This document shows, one piece after another, positions 26,963 through 34,308 of a stretch of 64,000 nucleotides of DNA. Position 1 is the stretch's first letter. Each line of letters opens with the position of its first letter. The stretch is from positions 186,001 through 250,000 of the forward strand of contig JACKBN010000002.1 in the NCBI GenBank assembly GCA_020634565.1. Reading direction: 5' to 3'. This DNA is from Ardenticatenaceae bacterium. GTDB lineage: Bacteria > Chloroflexota > Anaerolineae > Promineifilales > Promineifilaceae. The notes beneath the pieces were generated by a model that worked only from the letters and a program-made list of their open reading frames with translations, searched no databases and was not told the origin of the DNA. The position numbers and the translations under genes were made by a program.

Positions 26963-27883
26963 CTATTTTTGCAGAAGCAGATTGATGACGCCCATATTTT
27001 GCATGAGCTGCTCAGTGAGGTTTTGAAGATGGTCTGGCTGATGGGTGAGATCAGTTAAACGGCCGTCCAACTCAATCGCTTCCACTTTAGCAAACCCAAA
27101 CGATTGCACCTCTTGCAGGGCGTCAATCGGATCATGGCCAAACGCTTTCAGCGCCTGCGGATTGTATTCCATCACCAACTTCAGGTTGGGTGAATTGGCA
27201 ATCGTTTGCTGCATGCCGCGCAGCGCCCCAATCTCTGCCCCCTCAATATCCATCTTCACCAAATCGACCTGGGTAATGCCCTGCGTCGCCAAAAAATGGT
27301 CAACCGGCGTGGTGCGCACGGTGAAGGATTGCGCCGCAAAAGTTTGCCCAATGCGTGGGGCGATATCGGTGTCGTGGGTTTGGGCTTTTTGCAAAGCGGC
27401 CATCGACTCATCGTAATGCAGGGAGCCGCTGGCGGACATCATCAGGTAGTCGTACAGTTCGGCCGTGCCTTCCTGGTCGGCCAGGGCAAGCTGTACGGCC
27501 GTTACCTGCGGCAGTCGTTTCACATTGTGTTGCAGCGTGGCAAAAGTGCGCGGATGCGGTTCAAAGGCAAAGATACGGCCGTTCTCGCCCAAAATCTTGG
27601 CGTAGCGGCGAGAGTAGTAACCCACATGCGCCCCGATGTCCAACATCGTCATGCCGGGGGCAGCCAACTGGTCGAGCTGACCGATGGTTTCTACCTCGTG
27701 CCGGTTGGTAAGCAGCTCCAGCCGAAACCAGAACGGATCATCAGGCATGGTGCGGAAGCCGCTGCTCTTTTCCAGAATCGGTATCGCCCCGTGGGTCATC
27801 AGCCAATGGGTCGCCACGTGCGCCGAACGAAATCGTTTAAGGGTTTTGCGGTAAAGTTTAAGGCTAAAATCTGAGATGCTCAT
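26963..27883 (-). CDS. FkbM-family SAM-dependent methyltransferase
   Basis: The 306-residue protein has a basic N-terminal extension and the SAM-binding motif MTMLDIGAHVGYYSRRYA (about 99-116). Then come FAFEPHPRTFATLQHNVKRL (acidic residue binding the ribose) and the FkbM hallmark VDLVKMDIEGAEIGALRGM near residue 215. FkbM enzymes methylate hydroxyls on sugars, polyketides or lipids. GGGGGC precedes the ATG at 27883. Three exact ACGGCCGT sites lie within it. No partner genes are adjacent; sugar methylation for surface glycans is a guess from the wider region. Confidence 0.9.
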   Translation of the reverse strand: MSISDFSLKLYRKTLKRFRSAHVATHWLMTHGAIPILEKSSGFRTMPDDPFWFRLELLTNRHEVETIGQLDQLAAPGMTMLDIGAHVGYYSRRYAKILGENGRIFAFEPHPRTFATLQHNVKRLPQVTAVQLALADQEGTAELYDYLMMSASGSLHYDESMAALQKAQTHDTDIAPRIGQTFAAQSFTVRTTPVDHFLATQGITQVDLVKMDIEGAEIGALRGMQQTIANSPNLKLVMEYNPQALKAFGHDPIDALQEVQSFGFAKVEAIELDGRLTDLTHQPDHLQNLTEQLMQNMGVINLLLQK

Positions 27884-27909
27884 GCCCCCACTTTTACCAG
27901 AAAACAGCC

Positions 27910-27937
27910 TTGTGAGCGAATTTTGCGTCTCTATAAA
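27910..27937 (+). promoter_or_regulatory. Candidate promoter of the RRM gene
   Basis: TTGTGA (27910-27915) and TATAAA (27932-27937) are 16 bases apart. Transcription from here gives a leader of about 155 bases before the RRM protein, similar to the long leaders of cold-shock genes. Confidence 0.4.
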
Positions 27938-28049
27938 CCACTAAATGATGAACTGCTGGACAAAGAAACCAAACGAGGGATAATTCTGGCTCATTTACAA
28001 AATTCCATGCGTGCCAGGTTCCTGTGTTACAGAGTGGAAAAGACATTCT

Positions 28050-28079
28050 GAAACCGCCCGTATAAGGATTGGCGGTTTC
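28050..28079 (+). promoter_or_regulatory. Leader hairpin just before the RRM gene
   Basis: GAAACCGCC and GGCGGTTTC enclose a 12-base loop. The stem ends 6 bases before the AGGAG ribosome binding site, so its folding could change access to the start. There is no T-run, which argues against a simple terminator. Confidence 0.5.
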
Positions 28080-28098
28080 CTGTTAGGAGAACAAAACT

Positions 28099-28539
28099 TT
28101 GTCTAAGAAAATTTATGTTGGAAATTTGTCGTTTAAGGCAACAGAGGAAGATGTGCGCGATCTGTTTGAGGCACACGGCACGGTGGAATCCGTTGCCATG
28201 ATCAACGATCGGGACACGGGTCGTTTTCGTGGCTTCTGCTTTGTAGAGATGGATGATAATGAAGCTCTGGCAGCCATCGAGGCGCTGGACGGGTACGAGC
28301 ATGATGGTCGTGCTCTGCGCGTCAATGAAGCACGTCCCCGTGAAGAGCGTGGTGGCGGCGGCTTCCGCAGTGGCGGTGGCAATCGTGGCGGCGGTGGCCC
28401 GCGCGGCGGTGGTGGTCCCCGTAGCGGCGGTGGCGGCCCCCGTGGTGGTGGCAATCGTGGCGGCGGTAGCCGTGATGGCGGCAATCGTGGTCCGCGCCGG
28501 GATGACTTCGGCGACGGCGGCGGTCGCAGCTGGGGCTAA
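28099..28539 (+). CDS. Glycine-rich RNA-binding protein (single RRM)
   Basis: It starts with TTG 28099 eight bases after AGGAG. The RRM domain covers about residues 1-82, with RNP2 KIYVGNLSF at 4-12 and RNP1 RGFCFVEM near 42-49. A C-terminal tail of about 60 residues consists of GGG, RGG and NRGGG repeats ending in RSWG, the arrangement of cyanobacterial Rbp and plant GRP proteins. Such proteins bind single-stranded RNA and often rise in the cold. The long hairpin-containing leader and the strong terminator after the gene fit a separately regulated transcript. Confidence 0.93.
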   Translation: MSKKIYVGNLSFKATEEDVRDLFEAHGTVESVAMINDRDTGRFRGFCFVEMDDNEALAAIEALDGYEHDGRALRVNEARPREERGGGGFRSGGGNRGGGGPRGGGGPRSGGGGPRGGGNRGGGSRDGGNRGPRRDDFGDGGGRSWG

Positions 28540-28567
28540 ACCCCGCACATAATTAGTAAGTCAGAAA

Positions 28568-28596
28568 GACCAGGCTGCACGGCCTGGTCTTTTTTT
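28568..28596 (+). terminator. Intrinsic terminator of the RRM gene
   Basis: GACCAGGC-TGCAC-GGCCTGGTC is followed by seven T, a textbook Rho-independent terminator 28 bases past the stop. Confidence 0.9.
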
Positions 28597-28625
28597 GTCT
28601 CTGGGCAAGATCATAGTTAGCGATT

Positions 28626-28643
28626 GATCAATTAAAAATGATC
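28626..28643. promoter_or_regulatory. Dyad upstream of the imelysin locus
   Basis: GATCAATTAAAAATGATC is an 18-base dyad (one mismatch per arm) about 155 bases before the first imelysin gene. Its AT-rich centre and length are those of a metal-repressor operator such as a Fur or DtxR box. A TTAGATTAAC string at 28700-28709 resembles the one over the dtxR -10. Inference from sequence only. Confidence 0.3.
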
Positions 28644-28797
28644 CGTGGTTCAGTCCAGGATGAAATTCCGATCACTTTATTGGTAACGCGAGGAAAATTT
28701 TAGATTAACAGATTGTGTAGATTTCTCTCCTCAAATCCTTACTATTGAGACCCGTAAACATCAATCAACAACTTGTTTTATGAGGTTAGGAGAGAAT

Positions 28798-30009
28798 ATG
28801 AAATATTCATTGCGACTATTGTCGATCTTGTTATTGTTAGGCGCGTTTTTAACTGCCTGTAGCAGCACCACTGCCGATACAGAAGTTGAAACGGAGCAAC
28901 CTGCCGCTGAGTCAACCGCCGAACTGGAAGCCCTGAAAGCCGAGGTGGTGGCCAACTACGCCGATATGGTGTATGCCAATTATGTGGATGCGTATGAAAC
29001 GGCCGTTACCCTGCAAACCGCGCTGCAAACCTTTGTCGCCAACCCCAGCGAAGAAACCCACCAGGCTGCTAAAGACGCCTGGCTGGCCGCCCGCGAGCCG
29101 TATGGCCAAACTGAGGTGTACCGCTTTTACGGCGGCCCCATCGACGATGCCGATGGCCCGGAAGGCTTGATCAACGCCTGGCCACTGGATGAAGCGTACG
29201 TGGATTACGTTGAGGGTGCGCCAGAGGCGGGCATCATCAACAACGTGGCTGAATACCCAGAGATCAACGCCGAACTGCTGGCATCTCTCAACGAAGTGGG
29301 TGCCGAAGAAAACATCAGCACCGGCTACCATGCGATTGAGTTTTTGCTGTGGGGTCAGGATTTAAGCGCCGACGGCAATGGCGACCGCAGCTACACGGAT
29401 TACACCGACGCGGCCAACGCCGAGCGTCGTGGCCAATATTTGCTGGCGGCTGCTGACCTGCTAGTGGGCCATCTGGGCGACCTGGTCGCTGCCTGGGACC
29501 CCAACGTAAGCGACAACTACCGTGCCGAATTCCTGGCCCAGCCCGTCGATGAGGCCATCCAGAAGATGCTGACCGGCATGGGCGTGCTAAGTAAATCGGA
29601 ACTGGCGGGTGAGCGCATCTTTGTGGCTTACGACAACCAGGACCAGGAAGACGAGCATTCCTGCTTCAGCGACAACACCCATCGGGACATCATCACCAAT
29701 GCGCAGGGCATCTTGAATATGTACAGCGGCAGCTACACGCGCGTCGATGGCACGGTGGTGAGCGGCGCATCGTTGGCAGATTTGGTTGCGGAATTGGATG
29801 CAGATTTGGCGGCGGAGATGGATAGTTTGGCGGAAACGGCAGTTGCCAGTACACAAACCATCCACGTTCCCTTTGACCAGGCCATTGTGGTGGCCGAGCA
29901 CCGTCCGGTTGTGTTGGAATCGGTGAACGCTCTGCAAGACCAGGGTGACAAGCTGGCGGAAGTTGCCAGCCTGCTCGGTGTGGCCATCAACACCAGCTTA
30001 CCTGAATAA
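28798..30009 (+). CDS. Imelysin-family (IPPA/M75) lipoprotein, first copy
   Basis: The start ATG 28798 follows TTAGGAGAGAAT. The 403-residue product has a lipoprotein signal (LRLLSILLLLGAFLTAC) with lipobox Cys about residue 20, then an acidic Thr/Glu linker and two helical-bundle halves. The conserved imelysin site NISTGYHAIEFLLWGQDL (GxHxxE, about residue 175) is present, as is the C-terminal half VPFDQAIVVAEHRPVV. Family members (ICMP, IrpA) are exported and tied to iron or heme uptake; despite the M75 name, peptidase activity is doubtful. The first gene of a locus with DHOR, a second imelysin and HTTM. Confidence 0.92.
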   Translation: MKYSLRLLSILLLLGAFLTACSSTTADTEVETEQPAAESTAELEALKAEVVANYADMVYANYVDAYETAVTLQTALQTFVANPSEETHQAAKDAWLAAREPYGQTEVYRFYGGPIDDADGPEGLINAWPLDEAYVDYVEGAPEAGIINNVAEYPEINAELLASLNEVGAEENISTGYHAIEFLLWGQDLSADGNGDRSYTDYTDAANAERRGQYLLAAADLLVGHLGDLVAAWDPNVSDNYRAEFLAQPVDEAIQKMLTGMGVLSKSELAGERIFVAYDNQDQEDEHSCFSDNTHRDIITNAQGILNMYSGSYTRVDGTVVSGASLADLVAELDADLAAEMDSLAETAVASTQTIHVPFDQAIVVAEHRPVVLESVNALQDQGDKLAEVASLLGVAINTSLPE

Positions 30010-30018
30010 GAACATTTA

Positions 30019-30089
30019 ACCGCGGGGAACGCGGAGAATACAGAGATGTTTGTAGAAATCTCTGCGCTCTCCGCGTTCTCTGCGGTGGA
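30019..30089. repeat. Inverted intergenic repeat family F5, copy 3
   Basis: CCGCGGGGAACGCGGAGAA is mirrored by TCTCCGCGTTCTCTGCGG, a long stem between the imelysin and the small Cys-rich gene. Its right edge contributes GGTGGAG, the probable ribosome binding site of the next gene. Another F5 copy lies after the DHOR gene. Confidence 0.75.
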
Positions 30090-30098
30090 GTAAAAAAA

Positions 30099-30254
30099 AT
30101 GGCAAAATCGTTGTGCAAAATGAAAAAATCGCTGCGCATAGACCTGAATGAGTACATGCTTTGCGTCAATAACCCTACCCATGTTTGCACCAAATGCGGC
30201 CGGGTGGCGAACAAGAAAAAGCAGTTGTGCAGCCCCAAGAAAATTACAGTGTAG
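30099..30254 (+). CDS. Small Cys-rich putative zinc protein, 51 residues
   Basis: This unlisted gene begins at ATG 30099, eight bases after GGTGGAG, and ends at TAG 30252-30254. The product starts MAKSLCKMKKSLRIDLNEYM and contains C6, C22, C30, C33 and C44, with the knuckle HVCTKCGRVANKKKQLC. From memory, it matches a conserved family of ~50-60 residue bacterial proteins with the pattern MAKsLCK...vCxKCGRvAnkkknLCkP, of unknown function. The CxxC plus later Cys residues suggest a small zinc ribbon. It lies between an imelysin and a DHOR gene and ten bases before the DHOR start, which suggests co-expression. Basic and cytoplasmic. Confidence 0.75.
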   Translation: MAKSLCKMKKSLRIDLNEYMLCVNNPTHVCTKCGRVANKKKQLCSPKKITV

Positions 30255-30264
30255 AGGGTGTTTC

Positions 30265-31689
30265 GTGTTTGGAATTAATCGACTCAATTTTTGCCGGGTT
30301 TGCCTGGCTTTTGTGCTTTTTATCACCCTCGCGGGCTGCCAGAGCGAGACGGCGGCACCCAATCCGCGCGATTATTTGGAGGAAGGGGAGGAGCTATCTG
30401 GCGGGCAGGCAACCGTGTTCGACATCACGCCCAACGCCTTCAGCCAACCTGTTCCTGGCCTGGAGCGGGAGCAAGAGCTGCTCTTTTTTGTGGGCAACTC
30501 CTTCTTTAACCAAAATTGGGTGACCGCGCCTGCTTCCACCACAGCGCGAGACGGCCTGGGGCCATTTTTCAACGCCCGCTCCTGCGCCAGCTGCCACTTC
30601 AAAGACGGCCGTGGTCGGGCGCCTGCGTTTGACGGCGAGACGCCCACTGGCTTTTTGCTGCGCCTGAGCCTGCCGGGTACCAATGCGTACGGCGAACCGC
30701 TGCCCGAGCCAACTTACGGCGGCCAATTGCAGGATCAGGCGATCATGGGGCTTGAGCCGGAGGGGCTGGTGACCATCATTTATGAAGAAGTCCCCTTCAC
30801 TTTTCCCGATGGCGCAACGATCATGCTGCGCCAGCCCAGCTATGAACTGAGCGATTTGGCCTATGGTGCGCTGCCAGCCGAGCTGCAAACATCCCCGCGC
30901 GTGGCCAACCAGATGATCGGCATGGGGCTGTTGGAGGCGGTACCGGAAGCGACGCTGTTGGCCCTGGCCGACCCAGATGACGCGAACGAGGATGGCATTT
31001 CGGGACGGCCGAATTACGTCTGGGATGCGCAGACCAACCAGGAGGAGATCGGCCGTTTTGGTTGGAAAGCCAACCAACCGACTGTGGCGCAGCAGGTGGC
31101 GGGCGCATTTTTGGGTGATATTGGCATTACCACGCCGCTGTTCACGGTGGAAAATTGCACCGAAGCGGTGGCAGGCTGCGTCAACGCCGTCAATGGCGGT
31201 GTGCCAGAGATTGATCCAGACGATTTTCTGAAGGTGGTGCTGTACAGCAGTGCGCTAGCAGTGCCTGCCCGGCGGGATTGGGAAGAGCCGCAGGTGCTGG
31301 AAGGCAAGATGCTGTTTAACCAGATTGGCTGTGCCGCTTGCCACACGCCGCTGCTGGAGACGGGTGAGCATCCCATCATTCCCGCGCTGTCTGGGCAGAC
31401 GATACGGCCGTACACGGACCTGCTGCTGCATGACATGGGTGATGGGTTGGCAGACGCCCGTCCTGATTTCTTGGCGACGGGCAGCGAATGGCGCACGCCG
31501 CCGCTGTGGGGCATCGGCCTCATCGAGACGGTGAATGGGCACACGAGCTTTTTGCACGATGGCCGGGCGCGCAACCTGACCGAAGCCATCCTGTGGCATG
31601 GCGGCGAAGCGGAGCAATCGCGGGACAATTTTGCCAATCTCACCCCGTCCGAACGCGAGGCGCTGCTGCGCTTTTTAAATTCTTTGTAG
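30265..31689 (+). CDS. Di-heme oxidoreductase (DHOR/thiol oxidoreductase family) lipoprotein
   Basis: The frame extends upstream to 30148, but GTG 30265 with GAGGG before it gives a proper lipoprotein signal (NRLNFCRVCLAFVLFITLAGC), 474 residues. Two c-type heme motifs are present: CASCH (about residue 107, in FFNARSCASCHFKDGRG) and CAACH (about 356, in NQIGCAACHTPLL). Conserved DHOR segments include GRFGWKANQPTVAQQVAGAF and LHDMGDGLAD. Proteins of this family (PF06537) are periplasmic or outer-surface di-heme enzymes usually encoded next to imelysins, and probably act in iron or copper redox during uptake. The small Cys-rich gene precedes it. F5 repeats flank the pair. Confidence 0.92.
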   Translation: MFGINRLNFCRVCLAFVLFITLAGCQSETAAPNPRDYLEEGEELSGGQATVFDITPNAFSQPVPGLEREQELLFFVGNSFFNQNWVTAPASTTARDGLGPFFNARSCASCHFKDGRGRAPAFDGETPTGFLLRLSLPGTNAYGEPLPEPTYGGQLQDQAIMGLEPEGLVTIIYEEVPFTFPDGATIMLRQPSYELSDLAYGALPAELQTSPRVANQMIGMGLLEAVPEATLLALADPDDANEDGISGRPNYVWDAQTNQEEIGRFGWKANQPTVAQQVAGAFLGDIGITTPLFTVENCTEAVAGCVNAVNGGVPEIDPDDFLKVVLYSSALAVPARRDWEEPQVLEGKMLFNQIGCAACHTPLLETGEHPIIPALSGQTIRPYTDLLLHDMGDGLADARPDFLATGSEWRTPPLWGIGLIETVNGHTSFLHDGRARNLTEAILWHGGEAEQSRDNFANLTPSEREALLRFLNSL

Positions 31690-31785
31690 AGAGAGGAACG
31701 CAAAGTTACGCAGAGGAGACGCAGAGCGGCGCAGAGATTTTCTCTGTGAAACTCTGCGCCCCCTCCGCGCCTCTCTGTGTTCCGC
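31690..31785. repeat. Inverted intergenic repeat family F5, copy 4
   Basis: AGAGGAACGCAAAGTTACGC followed by AGAGGAGACGCAGAG is mirrored by ACTCTGCGCCCCCTCCGCG and CCTCTCTGTGTTCCGC. It abuts the DHOR stop codon and ends about 20 bases before the second imelysin start. Confidence 0.75.
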
Positions 31786-31805
31786 ATTTTTTAGGCGACA
31801 ATCAC

Positions 31806-32927
31806 ATGAAGAAACTCATTTTTTTAATTGCAATATTTCTACTCATTGGCTGTGGTGCGGAAACGGCCGTTCCCACACCCACCAACACCCCATCCGGCTT
31901 TGACCGACAGGCGCTGCTGGAAAATATCACCAACCAGATAGCCATCCCGGCCCATGAACAGTTTGTGGCGGCGGCTGAGGGATTGGAAACGGCCGTAACC
32001 ACCTTCACCAATACTCCCACGCTGGCCAATCTGGAAGCTGCGCAGGAAGCGTGGCGTACTGCGGCCGTGGCTCGCACCAGCCTGCTCACCTTCCGCCTGG
32101 GGCTGGTGGATGATAGTCGGCTGCACAGCAGGCTGGATAATCGCCCCGCCCGCGTCAGCTTCATCGAAGACACCATCGCTGGGGACGTGACCATCGATGC
32201 TGCGTTTATTGACTCGATTGGCTCCTCCTCAATTGGGCTGGGCACGCTGGAATATCTGCTGTTCGACCCCGAAGGCGGCAACGAGGTGGTGCTGGTGCGC
32301 TTTACCGAAGCGGAAAATGCCGAGCGCCGCCGCGATTATTTGCTGGGCGTGGCGCAAAATTTGCCACTGAAGGCCAATGACCTGCTGCAAGTTTGGCTGC
32401 CGGAGGGCGAAAATTATGCCCAGTTGTTCATCGCGGCGGATATGGACGGGGGCGAGCTGCAAGGCTCGATGAACATGCTGGTGAACCAGATGGTGGCCGA
32501 TTTGGAGGAAATTTTGGGGACACGGATGGGCAAGCCGACGGGAAACAACTCCAACGGCCAGGCGCGGCCTGATCTGGTGGAGTCGCCGTTTGCCTTCTGG
32601 TCGCTGCCGCGCATCGAAGCCACGCTGGAGATGATGCACACCATCTACACGGGTGGCGACGGCCTGGGTTTTGACGATTATCTCGATTTTGTGGCGGCCA
32701 AGGGGGAAGGGGGTGTGCCGCTGTCACAGGTGATCGATGCGCAGTTTGCCACGACGCGGGCGGCTTTTGATGAAATTGAGGGGAGTTTGCATACGGCCGT
32801 TACCGATCAACCAGATCAGGTCAATGCCGCCTACGATGAAGTGCGCACGCTGCTGGTGCTGATCAAAGCCGACATGGCCAACCACCTCGGCGTCACCCTC
32901 ACCTTCAACGACAATGACGGGGATTGA
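31806..32927 (+). CDS. Imelysin-family lipoprotein, second copy
   Basis: The open frame runs upstream through the DHOR gene, but ATG 31806 begins a clear lipoprotein signal (KKLIFLIAIFLLIGC, lipobox Cys about residue 16). The 373-residue product has the imelysin helical fold with NITNQIAIPAHEQFVAAAE at the start and the degenerate catalytic-type site SIGLGTLEYLLFD, where the His of GxHxxE is replaced (GLGTLEYLLF). It ends LVLIKADMANHLGVTLTF. This pairing of one canonical and one degenerate imelysin around a DHOR gene is familiar from iron-responsive loci of marine bacteria. Three exact ACGGCCGT sites are within the gene. Confidence 0.9.
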   Translation: MKKLIFLIAIFLLIGCGAETAVPTPTNTPSGFDRQALLENITNQIAIPAHEQFVAAAEGLETAVTTFTNTPTLANLEAAQEAWRTAAVARTSLLTFRLGLVDDSRLHSRLDNRPARVSFIEDTIAGDVTIDAAFIDSIGSSSIGLGTLEYLLFDPEGGNEVVLVRFTEAENAERRRDYLLGVAQNLPLKANDLLQVWLPEGENYAQLFIAADMDGGELQGSMNMLVNQMVADLEEILGTRMGKPTGNNSNGQARPDLVESPFAFWSLPRIEATLEMMHTIYTGGDGLGFDDYLDFVAAKGEGGVPLSQVIDAQFATTRAAFDEIEGSLHTAVTDQPDQVNAAYDEVRTLLVLIKADMANHLGVTLTFNDNDGD

Positions 32928-32975
32928 TTTGGCCACTGAGGCAAAAAAGAATTGGCGAAGTTTTCAAAGTTTGTG

Positions 32976-34304
32976 ATGAATGGGACGCGGATAAACGCAG
33001 ATAACGCTGATCTTTTTAAATCTGCGTCATCGGCGTTCATCCGCGTGCTATTTTCTCCGGTGAATATTGGGCCGTTGGTGGTGCTGCGGGTGGCGTTTGG
33101 GCTGTTGATGTTTGCCAGCATGGTACGTTTTATGGCGCGCGGCTGGGTGACGGAGCTGTACGTTTTGCCGCAGTTTCATTTTACCTATGCGGCATTTGGC
33201 TGGATACGGCCGTTACCTCCCAGCGGTATGTGGCTCATCTTCATTATTTTGGCTGTGCTGGGGCTAACCATCGCCGCCGGTTTTCTAACGCGGTTCAGCC
33301 TGATCGGCTTCTTTTTGCTGTTCACCTACGTCGAGCTGATCGACAAAAGTTATTACCTCAATCATTACTACTTTGTTTCGCTGTTTAGCTTCTTGCTGAT
33401 TTTTTTGCCTCTGGGGGCGGCGTGGTCGGTGGACGGCCGTTTGGGCTGGGTGCCGCAGCGACAAACTGTACCCGTCTGGATGGTGTGGTTAGCGCGGGCG
33501 CAGTTGGGCTTGGTCTACTTTTTTGCCGGCGTGGCCAAAATCAATGCGGATTGGCTGCTGGCGGCCCAACCGCTGACCATCTGGCTGCATGCCCGCACCG
33601 GCACGCCGTTTCTTGGCGTGCTGTTTGACCAGCCCTGGTTCCCTTACTTCATGAGCTGGGCAGGGATGCTGTTCGATTTGACGATTCCGTTTTGGTTGAG
33701 CTGGCGTAAAACGCGGCTGGTGGCCTACCTGGCAGTGATTGTGTTTCATGGGCTGACGGGTTTGCTGTTCAACATCGGCATGTTTCCCTGGATTATGATT
33801 GCCTGCACGTTGGTCTTTTTTGATTGGCAGATTGAGGTGAATGAGGTGGTAGAAAGTCGGTGGGAACGGCCGTCTCCCTGGCTCAGAACGTTGCTCACCC
33901 TCTTCTTTCTGGTGCAGCTTTTGCTGCCGCTGCGCCACTGGCTCTATCCCGGTAATGTGAATTGGACCGAAGAGGGGTTTCGCTTTGCCTGGCGGGTGAT
34001 GCTGGTGGAAAAAACGGGACAGGTCACCTTTTTTGTGCGCGACCCGGCCAGCGGTGCGGAATGGCTGGTACTGCCCAGCGACTATTTGACGCTCCAGCAA
34101 GAAAAACAGATGTCCTTTCAGCCGGACATGATTGTCCAGTTTGCCCACTTTTTGGCGGAACAGCATTCCCAGCCAGTAGAGGTGCGGGCGGAGGCGTATG
34201 TGAGTTGGAACGGCCGTCCCAGCCGCCTGCTGCTTGACCCAACCGTGAATCTAGCGGCCGAGCCATTTAGCCAGGTACCCAAAAATTACATTTTGCCAAA
34301 CTGA
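32976..34304 (+). CDS. HTTM / vitamin K-dependent gamma-carboxylase-like membrane protein
   Basis: The HTTM core begins SPVNIGPLVVLRVAFGLLMF, runs through several helices with YYLNHYYFVSLFSFLLIFLPLGAAWS (the conserved NHYY segment), ARAQLGLVYFFAGVAKINADWL and MFPWIMIACTLVFF, and ends in a soluble ~110-residue domain. HTTM proteins are often the last gene of imelysin loci; their role there is unknown. The start is unclear: TTG 32952, ATG 32976 or GTG 33045/33060 are in frame, and the first two lie in or before an F4 repeat, so residues NGTRINADNADLFKSASSAF would be translated repeat. Homology supports only the part from about 33045. Confidence 0.82.
   Translation: MNGTRINADNADLFKSASSAFIRVLFSPVNIGPLVVLRVAFGLLMFASMVRFMARGWVTELYVLPQFHFTYAAFGWIRPLPPSGMWLIFIILAVLGLTIAAGFLTRFSLIGFFLLFTYVELIDKSYYLNHYYFVSLFSFLLIFLPLGAAWSVDGRLGWVPQRQTVPVWMVWLARAQLGLVYFFAGVAKINADWLLAAQPLTIWLHARTGTPFLGVLFDQPWFPYFMSWAGMLFDLTIPFWLSWRKTRLVAYLAVIVFHGLTGLLFNIGMFPWIMIACTLVFFDWQIEVNEVVESRWERPSPWLRTLLTLFFLVQLLLPLRHWLYPGNVNWTEEGFRFAWRVMLVEKTGQVTFFVRDPASGAEWLVLPSDYLTLQQEKQMSFQPDMIVQFAHFLAEQHSQPVEVRAEAYVSWNGRPSRLLLDPTVNLAAEPFSQVPKNYILPN
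32979..33046. repeat. Inverted intergenic repeat family F4, copy 3, in frame with HTTM
   Basis: GACGCGGATAAACGCAGATA and AACGCTGATC are mirrored by AAATCTGCGTCATCGGCGTT and CATCCGCGT. The copy is open in the frame of the HTTM gene and joins it without a stop. Confidence 0.8.
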
Positions 34305-34308
34305 GGAT

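Noticed and set aside
31488..31805. Upstream extension of the second imelysin
   Set aside because: It is an out-of-frame shadow of the DHOR gene plus a repeat; a clear lipoprotein signal begins at 31806.
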